Of a stretch of 64,000 nt of DNA, positions 1 to 8,158 are shown piece by piece. The stretch lies in assembly GCF_000684975.1 (NCBI RefSeq), contig NZ_BAXZ01000006.1, forward strand, positions 124,001 to 188,000, in the 5' to 3' direction. The notes under the pieces are model-generated. The model worked only from the letters and a program-made list of their open reading frames with translations. It was not told the origin of the DNA and did not search any database. The DNA comes from Paraburkholderia acidipaludis NBRC 101816 (GTDB lineage Bacteria > Pseudomonadota > Gammaproteobacteria > Burkholderiales > Burkholderiaceae). The stretch's first letter is position 1, and the number at the start of each line of letters is the position of its first letter. A program made the translations under genes and the position numbers.

Positions 1-205
1 CGGCGAGGCCGGCTCGATCACCGCGCCGACGCTCGTGATTTCCGGCACGCACGATCTCGCCGCCACGCCGGCGCAGGGCCGCGAGCTCGCGGAGTCGGTG
101 CCGGGCGCGCGCTACGTGGAGCTCGACGCTTCGCACATCTCGAACGTCGAACTGGCCGGGCCGTTCACGAAGACCGTCGCCGATTTCCTGCTGGAGGCAC
201 GATGA
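1..205 (+). CDS. pcaD: 3-oxoadipate enol-lactonase, C-terminal part
   Basis: The reading frame is open from base 2 and ends with TGA at 203-205, giving the last 67 residues of an alpha/beta-hydrolase. The visible part has the typical hydrolase end: a strand 'TLVISGTHD' carrying the catalytic Asp region and 'DASHISNVE' with the catalytic His. PcaD opens 3-oxoadipate enol-lactone in the protocatechuate branch of the beta-ketoadipate pathway. Its stop overlaps the start of pcaC (ATGA), so the two are translationally coupled. The assignment rests on the hydrolase end plus the pcaC neighbour; the N-terminus lies outside the window. Confidence 0.85.
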   Translation, partial: GEAGSITAPTLVISGTHDLAATPAQGRELAESVPGARYVELDASHISNVELAGPFTKTVADFLLEAR

Positions 206-591
206 CCGAAGACGAGCGCTACGAAGCCGGGATGACGGTACGGCGTGCGGTGCTGGGCGACGCCCATGTCGACCGTTCGATCGCGAACCGCACGGAACTC
301 ACCGAAGAGTTCCAGAAGCTCATCACGCGCTATGCGTGGGGCGAGATCTGGACGCGCGAGGGCCTGCCGCGCCACACGCGCAGTCTCCTGACGATCGCGA
401 TGATGGTCGCGCTCAACCGCAGCGAGGAACTCGCGCTGCATCTGCGCTCCGCGAAGAACAATGGGGTGACGCGCGAGGAGATCAAGGAAGTGCTGCTGCA
501 GACGGCGATCTATTGCGGGGTGCCTGCGGCGAACTCGGCGTACCACCTGGCCGACCGCATTTTCCGCGAGGAAGACGGCGCGCAGAGCTGA
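202..591 (+). CDS. pcaC: 4-carboxymuconolactone decarboxylase
   Basis: A 129-aa protein of normal family length. It carries the carboxymuconolactone decarboxylase/AhpD-like fold signature, with 'LLTIAMMVALNR' and 'EEIKEVLLQTAIYCGVPAAN' near the C-terminus. The enzyme decarboxylates 4-carboxymuconolactone to 3-oxoadipate enol-lactone, which PcaD then hydrolyses. The start is fixed by the ATGA overlap with pcaD. The last 263 bases and the following 12 bases are repeated immediately downstream, but the first copy is a complete gene. Confidence 0.93.
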   Translation: MTEDERYEAGMTVRRAVLGDAHVDRSIANRTELTEEFQKLITRYAWGEIWTREGLPRHTRSLLTIAMMVALNRSEELALHLRSAKNNGVTREEIKEVLLQTAIYCGVPAANSAYHLADRIFREEDGAQS

Positions 592-878
592 GCGCACCGG
601 CCAGCTATGCGTGGGGCGAGATCTGGACGCGCGAGGGCCTGCCGCGCCACACGCGCAGTCTCCTGACGATCGCGATGATGGTCGCGCTCAACCGCAGCGA
701 GGAACTCGCGCTGCATCTGCGCTCCGCGAAGAACAATGGGGTGACGCGCGAGGAGATCAAGGAAGTGCTGCTGCAGACGGCGATCTATTGCGGGGTGCCT
801 GCGGCGAACTCGGCGTACCACCTGGCCGACCGCATTTTCCGCGAGGAAGACGGCGCGCAGAGCTGAGCGCACCGGCCA
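329..878 (+). repeat. 275-bp exact tandem duplication over the pcaC 3' end
   Basis: Bases 329-603 are repeated at 604-878 with no difference that I can find by eye. The unit begins inside pcaC and ends 12 bases after its stop codon. There are no target-site or inserted-element sequences at the junction, only about one base of shared sequence, which fits replication slippage or unequal exchange. Confidence 0.92.
604..866 (+). pseudogene. 3' remnant of pcaC left by the tandem duplication
   Basis: The second repeat copy again encodes the last 87 residues of PcaC and the same stop codon (864-866). It lacks the N-terminal 43 codons and any ribosome-binding site of its own, so it is unlikely to be made as a protein. 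Confidence 0.85.
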
Positions 879-942
879 GGCGCGGGCGCTCCGGCGCCGG
901 CACCGGGTTGAAAAGGCATGTATAAGCCCGAGCGCCAGGGCC

Positions 943-1191
943 TTATTCTTCGGGCTCGCCTTCGGCGACGTAGCGGCGCAGCGTGGCGAGCAGGGCGGCT
1001 TCTTCGGCGCGCGTCGCGGCGTCGCTGGCGGACCCGGCTTCACGCTCCTCGCCGAACATCGAGGCCGGCGCGTCGAAGGTCTCGACTTCCTGCCCCTCGC
1101 GAAACACGCGGATTTCGCGCGTGTTCGTGAAGTATTCGGCTACCCAGTGGACGCCTTCGATATGCGTCCCTACGCGGATCGGTGTCTTCAT
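943..1191 (-). CDS. small conserved-type hypothetical protein (82 aa)
   Basis: An 82-aa acidic protein with no motif I recognise. It begins 'MKTPIRVGTHIEGVHWVAEY' and ends in a glutamate-rich tail. I chose the ATG at 1191 because a GGAG sits about 10 bases upstream; the open frame continues further upstream but without a better signal. The N-terminal half has alternating hydrophobic and charged residues of a small beta structure, the C-terminal half looks helical. It lies convergent to the pca genes and upstream of nothing obvious, so context gives no function. Confidence 0.6.
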   Translation of the reverse strand: MKTPIRVGTHIEGVHWVAEYFTNTREIRVFREGQEVETFDAPASMFGEEREAGSASDAATRAEEAALLATLRRYVAEGEPEE

Positions 1192-1406
1192 CGGTCCATT
1201 CTCCACGAGCCGCACCACGGCGGCGTTGCATCCATCGATAATCGAAAGATACGCCGTTGGCGCGGGTCGTGCCGTCATTTCTGGGCCGTCGTCGGAACCG
1301 GTGCGGCAGCTAAAACGAAAAGCGGCCCGCTTCGGTGATTCGTTGCGGACCGCCTGGCTCGTGCGGGAGAACCGTTCGCGCCGCCGCCGCGGCGCAGGCA
1401 TGAGCC

Positions 1407-2735
1407 TTACTGCACGGTCGCGAGCACGTTGCGCACGGTGCTGAAAAGACGCGCGATTTCCTCTTCGCTCACGATCAGCGGCGGCGAGAACGCGAGGATG
1501 TCGCCCGTGAAGCGCACCAGCACGCCGGCCTCGAAGCACTTGAGGAACACCTCGTAGGCACGCGCGCCCGGCGCGCCGTCGCGCGATTCGAGCTCGATGC
1601 CGGCCACGAGGCCGAGGTTGCGGATGTCCTTCACATGCTTCGCGTCGCGCAATGCATGCGCGGCGGCTTCGAACTTCGGCGCGAGGCTCGCGGCGCGCTC
1701 GAACAGGCCTTCGCGGCGATACAGGTCGAGCGTGGCCACGCACGCGGCCGCCGCGAGCGGGTGAGCCGAGTAGGTGTAGCCGTGGAACAGTTCGATTGCG
1801 CCCGGCGCGCCGCTGTTCACGATCGCGTCGTGGACCGTGCGGCTCGCGGCCACGCCGCCCATCGGCACGGCGGCGTTGTTGATGGCCTTCGCCATCGTGA
1901 TGAGGTCCGGCGTGACGCCGAAATACTCGCTCGCCGTGGCCTTGCCGAGACGGCCGAAACCCGTGATGACCTCGTCGAAAATCAGCAGGATGCCGTGCTT
2001 CGTGCAGATCTCGCGCAGGCGCTGCAGATAGCCTTGCGGCGGGATCAGCACACCGGTCGAGCCGGCCACCGGCTCGACGATGACGGCCGCGATGGTCGAG
2101 GCGTCGTGCAGCGTGACGATGCGCTCGAGTTCGTCGGCGAGATGCGCGCCCCACGCGGGCTGCCCCTTCGTGAACGCGTTGTGCTCCAGATTGTGCGTGT
2201 GCGGCAGATGGTCGATAGCCGGCAGCAGTTGACCCGAGAACGCCTTGCGGTTCGCGACGATGCCGCCTACCGAGATGCCGCCGAAGCCCACGCCGTGATA
2301 GCCGCGCTCGCGGCCGATCAGCTTCGTGCGCTGGCCTTCGCCGCGCGCGCGGTGGTAGGCAAGGGCGATCTTGAGCGCCGTGTCCACCGACTCCGAGCCC
2401 GAGTTCGTGAAGAAAATACGGTCGAGGCCCTCGGGCATCAGCTCGGCGATTTTGGCCGCCGCTTCGAAGGCGAGCGGATGGCCCATCTGGAAGGTCGGCG
2501 CGAAGTCTAGCGTGCCGGCCTGCTGGGCGATCGCGGCGACGATTTCGTCGCGTGCGTGGCCCGCGTTCACGCACCAGAGGCCCGCGCTGCCGTCGAGCAC
2601 TTCGCGGCCGTCGCTGGTTCGGTAGTACATGCCCTTGGCCGATTCGAGCAGGCGCGGCGCGGCCTTGAACTGGCGGTTGGCCGTGAAGGGCATCCAGAAC
2701 GACGACAGGTCGTCGATGACGGGGCGCGAAGTCAT
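1407..2735 (-). CDS. omega-amino acid (beta-alanine):pyruvate aminotransferase
   Basis: A 442-aa class III aminotransferase using pyridoxal phosphate. Visible signatures are 'NSGSES' (residues 111-116, phosphate binding), 'IFDEVITGFGR' (Asp254 holding the pyridine nitrogen) and 'TMAKAINNAAVPMGG' with Lys283 as the Schiff-base lysine. The N-terminal 'FWMPFTANRQFK' is typical of beta-alanine:pyruvate transaminases (BauA-like) that make malonate semialdehyde. The start at 2735 has AGGAGGAG 6-7 bases upstream. It is divergent from a MocR regulator with a 23-bp palindrome between them. A putrescine/SpuC-type substrate cannot be excluded. Confidence 0.85.
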   Translation of the reverse strand: MTSRPVIDDLSSFWMPFTANRQFKAAPRLLESAKGMYYRTSDGREVLDGSAGLWCVNAGHARDEIVAAIAQQAGTLDFAPTFQMGHPLAFEAAAKIAELMPEGLDRIFFTNSGSESVDTALKIALAYHRARGEGQRTKLIGRERGYHGVGFGGISVGGIVANRKAFSGQLLPAIDHLPHTHNLEHNAFTKGQPAWGAHLADELERIVTLHDASTIAAVIVEPVAGSTGVLIPPQGYLQRLREICTKHGILLIFDEVITGFGRLGKATASEYFGVTPDLITMAKAINNAAVPMGGVAASRTVHDAIVNSGAPGAIELFHGYTYSAHPLAAAACVATLDLYRREGLFERAASLAPKFEAAAHALRDAKHVKDIRNLGLVAGIELESRDGAPGARAYEVFLKCFEAGVLVRFTGDILAFSPPLIVSEEEIARLFSTVRNVLATVQ

Positions 2736-2835
2736 GCTTGTTCTCCTCCTGAGTGAGTGAGATGAACTGTAGCGCCCCGACTTGAACGTCGGCATAGACA
2801 GTCTCTATACTGCGCTGATAACTGTGCTGGGCAAT

Positions 2836-2858
2836 CCCTGCCAACTGTATTGGCAGGG
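2836..2858. promoter_or_regulatory. palindromic operator between aminotransferase and MocR genes
   Basis: Perfect inverted repeat CCCTGCCAA-ctgta-TTGGCAGGG (9-bp arms, 5-bp spacer) placed 35 bases before the MocR-type start codon and about 100 bases before the aminotransferase start. Related half motifs ('actgt') recur just upstream. Position and symmetry fit a binding site for the adjacent regulator; a transcript hairpin is the alternative. Confidence 0.6.
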
Positions 2859-2892
2859 GTGCCACGCCGACTGCCGTTCACCGCCGCTTCCC

Positions 2893-4296
2893 ATGATCGA
2901 ACTTGAACTCGAGCGCGGCCGCCGCGCCACGTCCACCCTCGTCGAACAGCTCGTGAACGCCTTCGCGCGCGCGATCGAGGGGCGTTCGCTGCGCGCGGGC
3001 GCGCTGCTGCCTTCGGTGCGGCAACTGGCGCAGCAGCACGCGCTCTCGACCTATACGGTTACCGAGGCCTATACGCGGCTGGTGTCCATGGGCCTTGTAG
3101 TGGCGCGGCGCGGCTCGGGCTACCGCGTCGCGCAGCGCGCCACGGCCGCGAGCGCGAGCCCGGCGCACTGGCAGCCGCCCACGCTCACGGCCACCTGGCT
3201 GCTCTCGGACGTATTCGCCGACCATTCCGTGCCCATCAAGGCGGGCTGCGGCTGGATGCCGAGCGAGTGGATCAACGAAACCGGGCTCCATCACGCCCTG
3301 CGCGCGACGAGCCGGGTGCCGGCCGTGCGCCTGGGCGACTACGGCCACCCCTACGGGTTCGCGCCGCTGCGCGAGCGCATTGCCGCGCAGCTCGACCGCC
3401 AGGGCCTGCCCGTGGAGACGGCCAACGTGCTGCTCACGCAAGGCGCGACCCAGGGGCTCGACCTGATCGTGCGCACGCTGCTGCGCCCTGGCGACGCCGT
3501 GCTTGTCGAAGACCCCGGTTATTGCAACCTGCTGCAGATCCTCAAGCTGGCGGGCCTCTCGGTGCATGGCGTGCCGCGCACGCCGGCCGGGCTCGACATC
3601 GAGGCGCTCGAACAGCAGGCCGCCGCGCACCAGCCGAAGGCGATCTTCGTGAACACCACGCTGCAGAATCCCACGGGCGCGACCTTCACGATGGCGAATG
3701 CTTTCCGCCTCCTGCAGATCGCGGAACGCCACGGCATGTGGGTGGTGGAGGACGACGTGAGCCGCGAGCTTGCGCCCGCGGGGGCGCCGCTCTTTGCCGC
3801 GATGGAGGGGCTCTCGCGCGTGCTGTACGTGGGAGGCTTCTCGAAGACGGTGACGCCCTCGCTGCGCTGCGGCTACGTGGTGGCCGAGCGCGACGTGCTG
3901 CGCGAGCTGGCGCGCGCCAAGATGGCAGTGGGGCTGACCTCGTCGGAAACGATCGAGCGCATTGTCGACAAGGTGCTGCTGGAGGGGCGCTACGCCCGCC
4001 ACGTCGAACTCGTGAACGAACGGCTGAAGGGGGCGCACGCCGTGGTGGAGGAGCGGCTCGACGCGCTGGGATTCGAGATCTTTCACCGGCCGCGCGCCGG
4101 GCTCTTCGTCTGGGCGCGCCTGCCCGTGGAGCCGGCGCGCGCCGGCGAGATCGCCACGGCGGCGCTCGCGGACGGCATCTGGCTCGCGCCGGGCTCCTAC
4201 TTCCGTCCCGACGACGCGGCCAGCGGCTGGTTCCGCTTCAACGCGCCGTACTCGACGGACGACGCGCTGTGGCGCTTCATTGCCCGCGTGCGCTGA
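2893..4296 (+). CDS. MocR-family regulator (GntR wHTH fused to aminotransferase fold)
   Basis: A 467-aa two-part protein. Residues about 10-80 form a GntR-type winged helix ('LLPSVRQLAQQHALSTYTVT'). Residues about 110-467 form a fold-type I aminotransferase domain with 'QNPTGA' and a pyridoxal-phosphate lysine in 'GGFSKTVTPSLRCGY' (Lys318). Such proteins sense PLP or a PLP-amino acid adduct and regulate neighbouring aminotransferase or transporter genes. I prefer the ATG at 2893 to the upstream one at 2782, because the wHTH begins right after it and the longer form would run through the operator palindrome. It probably controls the divergent aminotransferase gene, and perhaps the LysE gene downstream. 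Confidence 0.88.
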   Translation: MIELELERGRRATSTLVEQLVNAFARAIEGRSLRAGALLPSVRQLAQQHALSTYTVTEAYTRLVSMGLVVARRGSGYRVAQRATAASASPAHWQPPTLTATWLLSDVFADHSVPIKAGCGWMPSEWINETGLHHALRATSRVPAVRLGDYGHPYGFAPLRERIAAQLDRQGLPVETANVLLTQGATQGLDLIVRTLLRPGDAVLVEDPGYCNLLQILKLAGLSVHGVPRTPAGLDIEALEQQAAAHQPKAIFVNTTLQNPTGATFTMANAFRLLQIAERHGMWVVEDDVSRELAPAGAPLFAAMEGLSRVLYVGGFSKTVTPSLRCGYVVAERDVLRELARAKMAVGLTSSETIERIVDKVLLEGRYARHVELVNERLKGAHAVVEERLDALGFEIFHRPRAGLFVWARLPVEPARAGEIATAALADGIWLAPGSYFRPDDAASGWFRFNAPYSTDDALWRFIARVR

Positions 4297-4309
4297 AGCG
4301 ACTGCGCGG

Positions 4310-4927
4310 TCAGCGCGAGATCAGATGGGCGAAGAGCGGATACATCGAGAGCACAAGCGAGAGCGCCATCGCGACGTTGAACGCGCGCATGCGCAACGGG
4401 TTCGAGAGAAAGCGCCGCACGCCGGTGCCGAAGGCCGCCCACACGCAGATGCAGGGCAGGCCGATCACGTAGAACAGCCCCGCCATCATCACGGTGTTGA
4501 GATTGAAATCCGCCGAAAGGCGGATTGTCGTGGCGGCCGTGAGCACCATCATCCAGGCTTTCGGGTTGATCCACTGGAAGGCGATGGCTTCGTGAAAGCG
4601 CATGGGCCGATGCTCGCCGCGCTTCACCTTCAGCTCGCCCGAGGTGCCGATCTTCCATGCCAGATAGAGCAGATACGCCACGCTTGCGGCCTCCAGCACG
4701 GCGTAGAGAACGGGGATGTGCCGGAACGCTTCGCCAAGGCCCAGTCCCACGCAGAGCATGAGCACCACGACCCCGGCGCTGATGCCGAGGATGTGCGGCA
4801 CCGTGCGGCGAAAGCCGAAATTGACGCCGGAAGCGAGCAGCATGGTGTTGTTGGGGCCGGGCGTGATGGTCGTGACGACGACGAAGAGCATGCCGGCGGG
4901 CAGGGCGCTGAGCAATTCGGGCAACAT
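4310..4927 (-). CDS. LysE/RhtB-family amino acid exporter
   Basis: A 205-aa inner-membrane protein with about six hydrophobic segments and the LysE-family loop 'TITPGPNNTMLLASG' after the first helix. The family exports amino acids or related small metabolites. The start at 4927 has a CGGAG about 10 bases upstream. The gene is convergent with the MocR gene, with 13 bases between stops, and a CTGTAC/GTACAG palindrome lies upstream of its start. The substrate cannot be read from sequence. Confidence 0.88.
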   Translation of the reverse strand: MLPELLSALPAGMLFVVVTTITPGPNNTMLLASGVNFGFRRTVPHILGISAGVVVLMLCVGLGLGEAFRHIPVLYAVLEAASVAYLLYLAWKIGTSGELKVKRGEHRPMRFHEAIAFQWINPKAWMMVLTAATTIRLSADFNLNTVMMAGLFYVIGLPCICVWAAFGTGVRRFLSNPLRMRAFNVAMALSLVLSMYPLFAHLISR

Positions 4928-4979
4928 GACGCGAAACTCCGGGTAACGATCTATAGCGACCCAGTGTATCGGGCGTCGT

Positions 4980-4998
4980 CTGTACAGTACCGGTACAG
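4980..4998. promoter_or_regulatory. palindrome upstream of the LysE gene
   Basis: CTGTACAGTACCGGTACAG: CTGTAC and GTACAG arms around a GTACCGGTAC core, about 53 bases upstream of the LysE start. It may be an operator for a GntR/MocR-type regulator, possibly the neighbouring one. No binding data can be inferred. Confidence 0.45.
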
Positions 4999-5146
4999 AT
5001 TGGGGATCGGATAGCGGTACGGATCGGAGAACGGATGGCGAAAAGTGTCAGCGCCGGCAATTGCCGGCTACCTGCGGCGAACTACGGGCGCAAGGGCGCG
5101 CCCCGTACTGCTCAATATGCTGGCGGTCACGGACCGCGGCAGCCGA

Positions 5147-5281
5147 TCAGAAACGGCGCTGGGCTTCCGCGAGGAGTTCGCAGTATTCCAGATGGCGGTT
5201 CAGTGCCTTGACGCTGAAGCGGCGAACCACTTCGAAAGCTTGGGCGGCGGTGGACGACACTGCGGCGATAATCGCGACCAT
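5147..5281 (-). CDS. 44-aa small protein of unknown function
   Basis: A 44-codon frame starting 'MVAIIAAVSSTAAQAFEVVR' and ending 'YCELLAEAQRRF'. It has a short hydrophobic N-terminus and an amphipathic helical remainder rich in Arg, Glu and Leu. A textbook sigma-70 promoter (TTGATT-N16-TATAAT) points at it from about 40 bases upstream, which is the main reason to call it. No clear Shine-Dalgarno is seen ('CGAGA' only). I do not recognise a family with certainty. Confidence 0.55.
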   Translation of the reverse strand: MVAIIAAVSSTAAQAFEVVRRFSVKALNRHLEYCELLAEAQRRF

Positions 5282-5320
5282 GATGTTCTCGTTAAGGGTT
5301 GTTACCTAAGTGTTAACCCT

Positions 5321-5348
5321 ATTATAATGATGCGCCGCACAAAATCAA
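5321..5348 (-). promoter_or_regulatory. strong sigma-70 promoter for the 44-aa gene
   Basis: On the minus strand TTGATT (5343-5348) is separated by 16 bases from a consensus TATAAT (5321-5326). The leader between it and the small gene contains an AGGGTT/AACCCT inverted repeat (5295-5320). Confidence 0.65.
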
Positions 5349-5407
5349 GCCCGGCGTGCCCAGGATGCGGGGATTTCGCAACGGCGCAACGCCGAGCCGG
5401 CGCGCGC

Positions 5408-6541
5408 TCAGTCCCGAGGCGTGGAGGCCGCTTCGGCCTGCTTGAGCGACGCCAGCAGCCGGGGGATTTCGATTTTGTCGTGCATGCCGAGCTTGCGGTA
5501 CGCGCAGCGTAAATAGTGACGCACCGTGGTCGGCGAAATCCCCATGCGCTGGGCGACCTCCTTGTGTGACAGGCCTTCGCCATAGTGCTGGATCGCCACC
5601 AGTTCGCGCGGACTTAGCCGGTCGAGCCCCGAGCGCACACGTGCTTCGAGCTGAAACAGGCCCGCGGTCCGCACGCACTGCACGGTCACGCGCTCGCCCT
5701 CGAACGGGTGCGCCGCGCCGTCGCGCAGCCACTCTACGAGCGGTTGCGGCAGCGTCTGGTTGCCATAAAGGGGCCAGTCGTCGCGCAGCATCGTCTCGAA
5801 CGCCTTGTCGGCCTGGTGCACGGTGCCGAACGAATCGCAGATCGCACGCGCGGGAGAGGCGCCGGTGGCGACGCCGCGTTCGCGCGTGAGCTGGAACGAG
5901 CGATTGATCGTCAGCGCGGCGGCGAGATGCGGAATGATGTTTTCGACCGTGTGCGCGTCCTCGCCCGTGAAGGGTTTGTCGAGCGCGCGCCGGTAGACGG
6001 AGAGAAACGTCGTCAGGCCGAAGCGGTGATCGAGCGCCGTCACGACCATCAACTGGGCCAATCCGTATTTGACCGACCAGTCGCGAAACCGCGGCGGCAC
6101 ACCCGGGTCGACGATCGAGACCGACATCGCGCGGCCATAGGCGCCGCGCGTGCGCTCCGCCAGCGGGTCGCACGCGCGCACCTTGATCCAGTCGCCAAAG
6201 AACGTATCGGGCAGGCGCCACGTGAAGCTGTTGTGCATCACGGGACCGCTTTCCGTATGCGTGGTCACGCCGGTCCATCCCGCGTCGAACGGGAGCAGTT
6301 GCGACAGCAGCCGGAAAAAGCCGTTTTCGAATTCGCCGATGCCCGTTTCGTTCGCCAGTGCATAGAGATCGAGCAGCAGGACGCTCAGGTCGCGGCCTGG
6401 CGCGCCGTTGCGCGCGAACGGGCCTTCGAAGTCGGCGCTGCGCGTGTGCGGCGCCGACTGTGCGTAACCGTCGATGGCAATAGCTGCCGGCATGTCCGGC
6501 GCGCTCCCGGGCGGCAGGAGCCGGTTTGCGATACGGGTCAA
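5408..6541 (-). CDS. LuxR-family transcriptional regulator
   Basis: A 377-aa protein with a C-terminal LuxR/FixJ helix-turn-helix ('RLSPRELVAIQHYGEG', then 'HKEVAQRMGISPTTVRHYLR', 'KLGMHDKIEI'). The N-terminal 300 residues resemble a sensory domain but show no receiver or autoinducer-binding signature. I chose TTG at 6541 because GGAGGAG stands 7-8 bases upstream; the longer open frame upstream is probably not translated. It is divergent from the MFS gene and sits at the head of the amine-use cluster, which it may control. Confidence 0.82.
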   Translation of the reverse strand: MTRIANRLLPPGSAPDMPAAIAIDGYAQSAPHTRSADFEGPFARNGAPGRDLSVLLLDLYALANETGIGEFENGFFRLLSQLLPFDAGWTGVTTHTESGPVMHNSFTWRLPDTFFGDWIKVRACDPLAERTRGAYGRAMSVSIVDPGVPPRFRDWSVKYGLAQLMVVTALDHRFGLTTFLSVYRRALDKPFTGEDAHTVENIIPHLAAALTINRSFQLTRERGVATGASPARAICDSFGTVHQADKAFETMLRDDWPLYGNQTLPQPLVEWLRDGAAHPFEGERVTVQCVRTAGLFQLEARVRSGLDRLSPRELVAIQHYGEGLSHKEVAQRMGISPTTVRHYLRCAYRKLGMHDKIEIPRLLASLKQAEAASTPRD

Positions 6542-6861
6542 GCTGGACTCCTCCGGTACTGTCGTGCCGCTTCCGTTGTTGTTTCCGCTGGGGCTTCCGG
6601 CCGGCCGGTCAAACGCCGGCTTCGAGCCGATTATACGGTTCGCAGTTTTTCGGCGGACCCGGCTCCTGAATGCCTGTTCACCCCCTCCATTTGAACGGGG
6701 CGGGCCGCGCGGACCTGTGCGCGGTCCCTGCCGCAAGGCCCCGCAAGGGCGGCTCGCGCGCGCTGCGCGGCGCGCATGCGGGTTTTCCGCAGCGTTCACT
6801 TGAACGTCTGTTCATCCTTTTTCCCGCTACCGACACTGTACGCAGACCGAAACAAAACCCC
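6542..6861. other. 320-bp divergent intergenic region
   Basis: Lies between the LuxR-type regulator (leftward) and the MFS gene (rightward), so promoters for both must be here. The part next to the regulator is rich in C/T runs on the plus strand. I see no clear paired promoter boxes, palindromic operator or RNA gene. Confidence 0.4.
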
Positions 6862-8070
6862 ATGGAGCCGGACTTGACCGCCATGAAGAATCTCTCACCG
6901 TCCTTCGCCGGCGCCGACCTCGCGCCGCGCGACTTTTCCGCCTCCACGCTGCTTTCGCTCGTGGTCTTCGCGGCCATCACGCCGCTCCTGCTGCTGGTCG
7001 CGCCGGCCGTCGCGGCGCAGCTCGCCACGCAGCTCGGGCTCTCCGCCTCCCAGATCGGCACGTACTTCTTCGTCGAGCTAGGCGCGTTCAGCAGCGCGAC
7101 GCTGCCCTCGCTGCTGTGGCTCGGGCGCGTCGACGCACGCCGCGTCGCGGCCTGCGCCATCGTCGTGTTCTGCGCCGGCAACTTCGCGACGGCACTGCTG
7201 ATGCCGGGCTTCGCGGGGCTGCTGGCCCTGCGCACGGCGACCGCGCTCGGCGGGGGCACGCTCATGGTGCTCTGCATGACGAGCGCCGCCACGAGCACGA
7301 ACCGCGACCGAGTCTACGGGCTGTGGGTGGTCGGGCAACTGGTGGCGGGCGCCATTGGGCTCTTCGTACTCCCGACCTTGTTCGCGGAGTTCGGCCTGCG
7401 CGTACTGTACTTCGCGCTCGGCGTGCTCGGCCTGTGTGCCGCGCCGCTCGTGCGCGGTTTCGATCCGGCGCTCGGCCGCGCGTCGCCTGCGTCCACGCAC
7501 GGCCATGCCTCTCAGACCGCCGCCACGGCGAATACGGCGGCAAACGCGGCATTCGTGATCGGCGGCGTGTTCGCATTCTACGTCGCGATTGGTGGGGTAT
7601 GGACGTTCGCGAGCAGGGCGGCGGCGCTGGCCGGTTTCGACGCGGCGCGCACCGGCGAGGTGCTCGCCATCGCGAGCGTGATGGGCATCGTGGGCGCGGC
7701 GTGCGCTTCGCTCATCGGCGGGCGGCTGGCGCGGCTCGCCATGCTGCTCGCGGGCTACGCGATTCTTGCGGTCTCGCTCGCCGGACTCGCGGCGCATCCC
7801 GGCACGGCCGGCTACTGCGCGGCGGTGTTCGCCTTCAAATTCGCGTGGACCTTCGTACTCCCGTTCATTCTCGCCGCCGCGGCGAAGCATGACGGCTCGG
7901 GCCGGCTCATTGCCTCGCTGAACTTCGTGATCGGCGCGGGGCTCGCGGCGGGTCCGCTGATCGCCGGCCTGCTGCTCGACGCGGGTGCGTCGCTCGCCGC
8001 GCTGTTCGCGGGGGCGGTGGCGATCTGCGTGCTCTCGTGCCTGTGCCTGCTGCACGTGGAGCGCAACTGA
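6862..8070 (+). CDS. major facilitator superfamily transporter
   Basis: A 402-aa inner-membrane protein of about twelve hydrophobic segments, most clearly residues 25-60, 80-110, 140-200, 230-260 and 300-400. Start is taken as ATG 6862; ATG 6883 ('MKNLS') is an alternative with GGAG 14 bases upstream. It precedes the acetylpolyamine-amidohydrolase-like gene on the same strand with an 88-base gap, so uptake of an acylated amine or related compound is a reasonable guess. The family alone does not give the substrate. Confidence 0.8.
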   Translation: MEPDLTAMKNLSPSFAGADLAPRDFSASTLLSLVVFAAITPLLLLVAPAVAAQLATQLGLSASQIGTYFFVELGAFSSATLPSLLWLGRVDARRVAACAIVVFCAGNFATALLMPGFAGLLALRTATALGGGTLMVLCMTSAATSTNRDRVYGLWVVGQLVAGAIGLFVLPTLFAEFGLRVLYFALGVLGLCAAPLVRGFDPALGRASPASTHGHASQTAATANTAANAAFVIGGVFAFYVAIGGVWTFASRAAALAGFDAARTGEVLAIASVMGIVGAACASLIGGRLARLAMLLAGYAILAVSLAGLAAHPGTAGYCAAVFAFKFAWTFVLPFILAAAAKHDGSGRLIASLNFVIGAGLAAGPLIAGLLLDAGASLAALFAGAVAICVLSCLCLLHVERN

Positions 8071-8158
8071 CACCGGCTCCACGCCTTTCGCACGCGCCCG
8101 ATGACCCAGGCGTCGCTGCCACCATCCATTGATTACGAATCACGAGCAAGAGACCTTC

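Noticed and set aside
336..925. Longer frames crossing the pcaC repeat, including a 176-aa one
   Set aside because: They arise because the duplicated segment shifts frame relative to itself; only the intact pcaC and its in-frame remnant match a family.
1635..2510. Long plus-strand open frame opposite the aminotransferase gene
   Set aside because: Arg/Ala-rich composition typical of antisense frames in GC-rich genes; no start signal or family.
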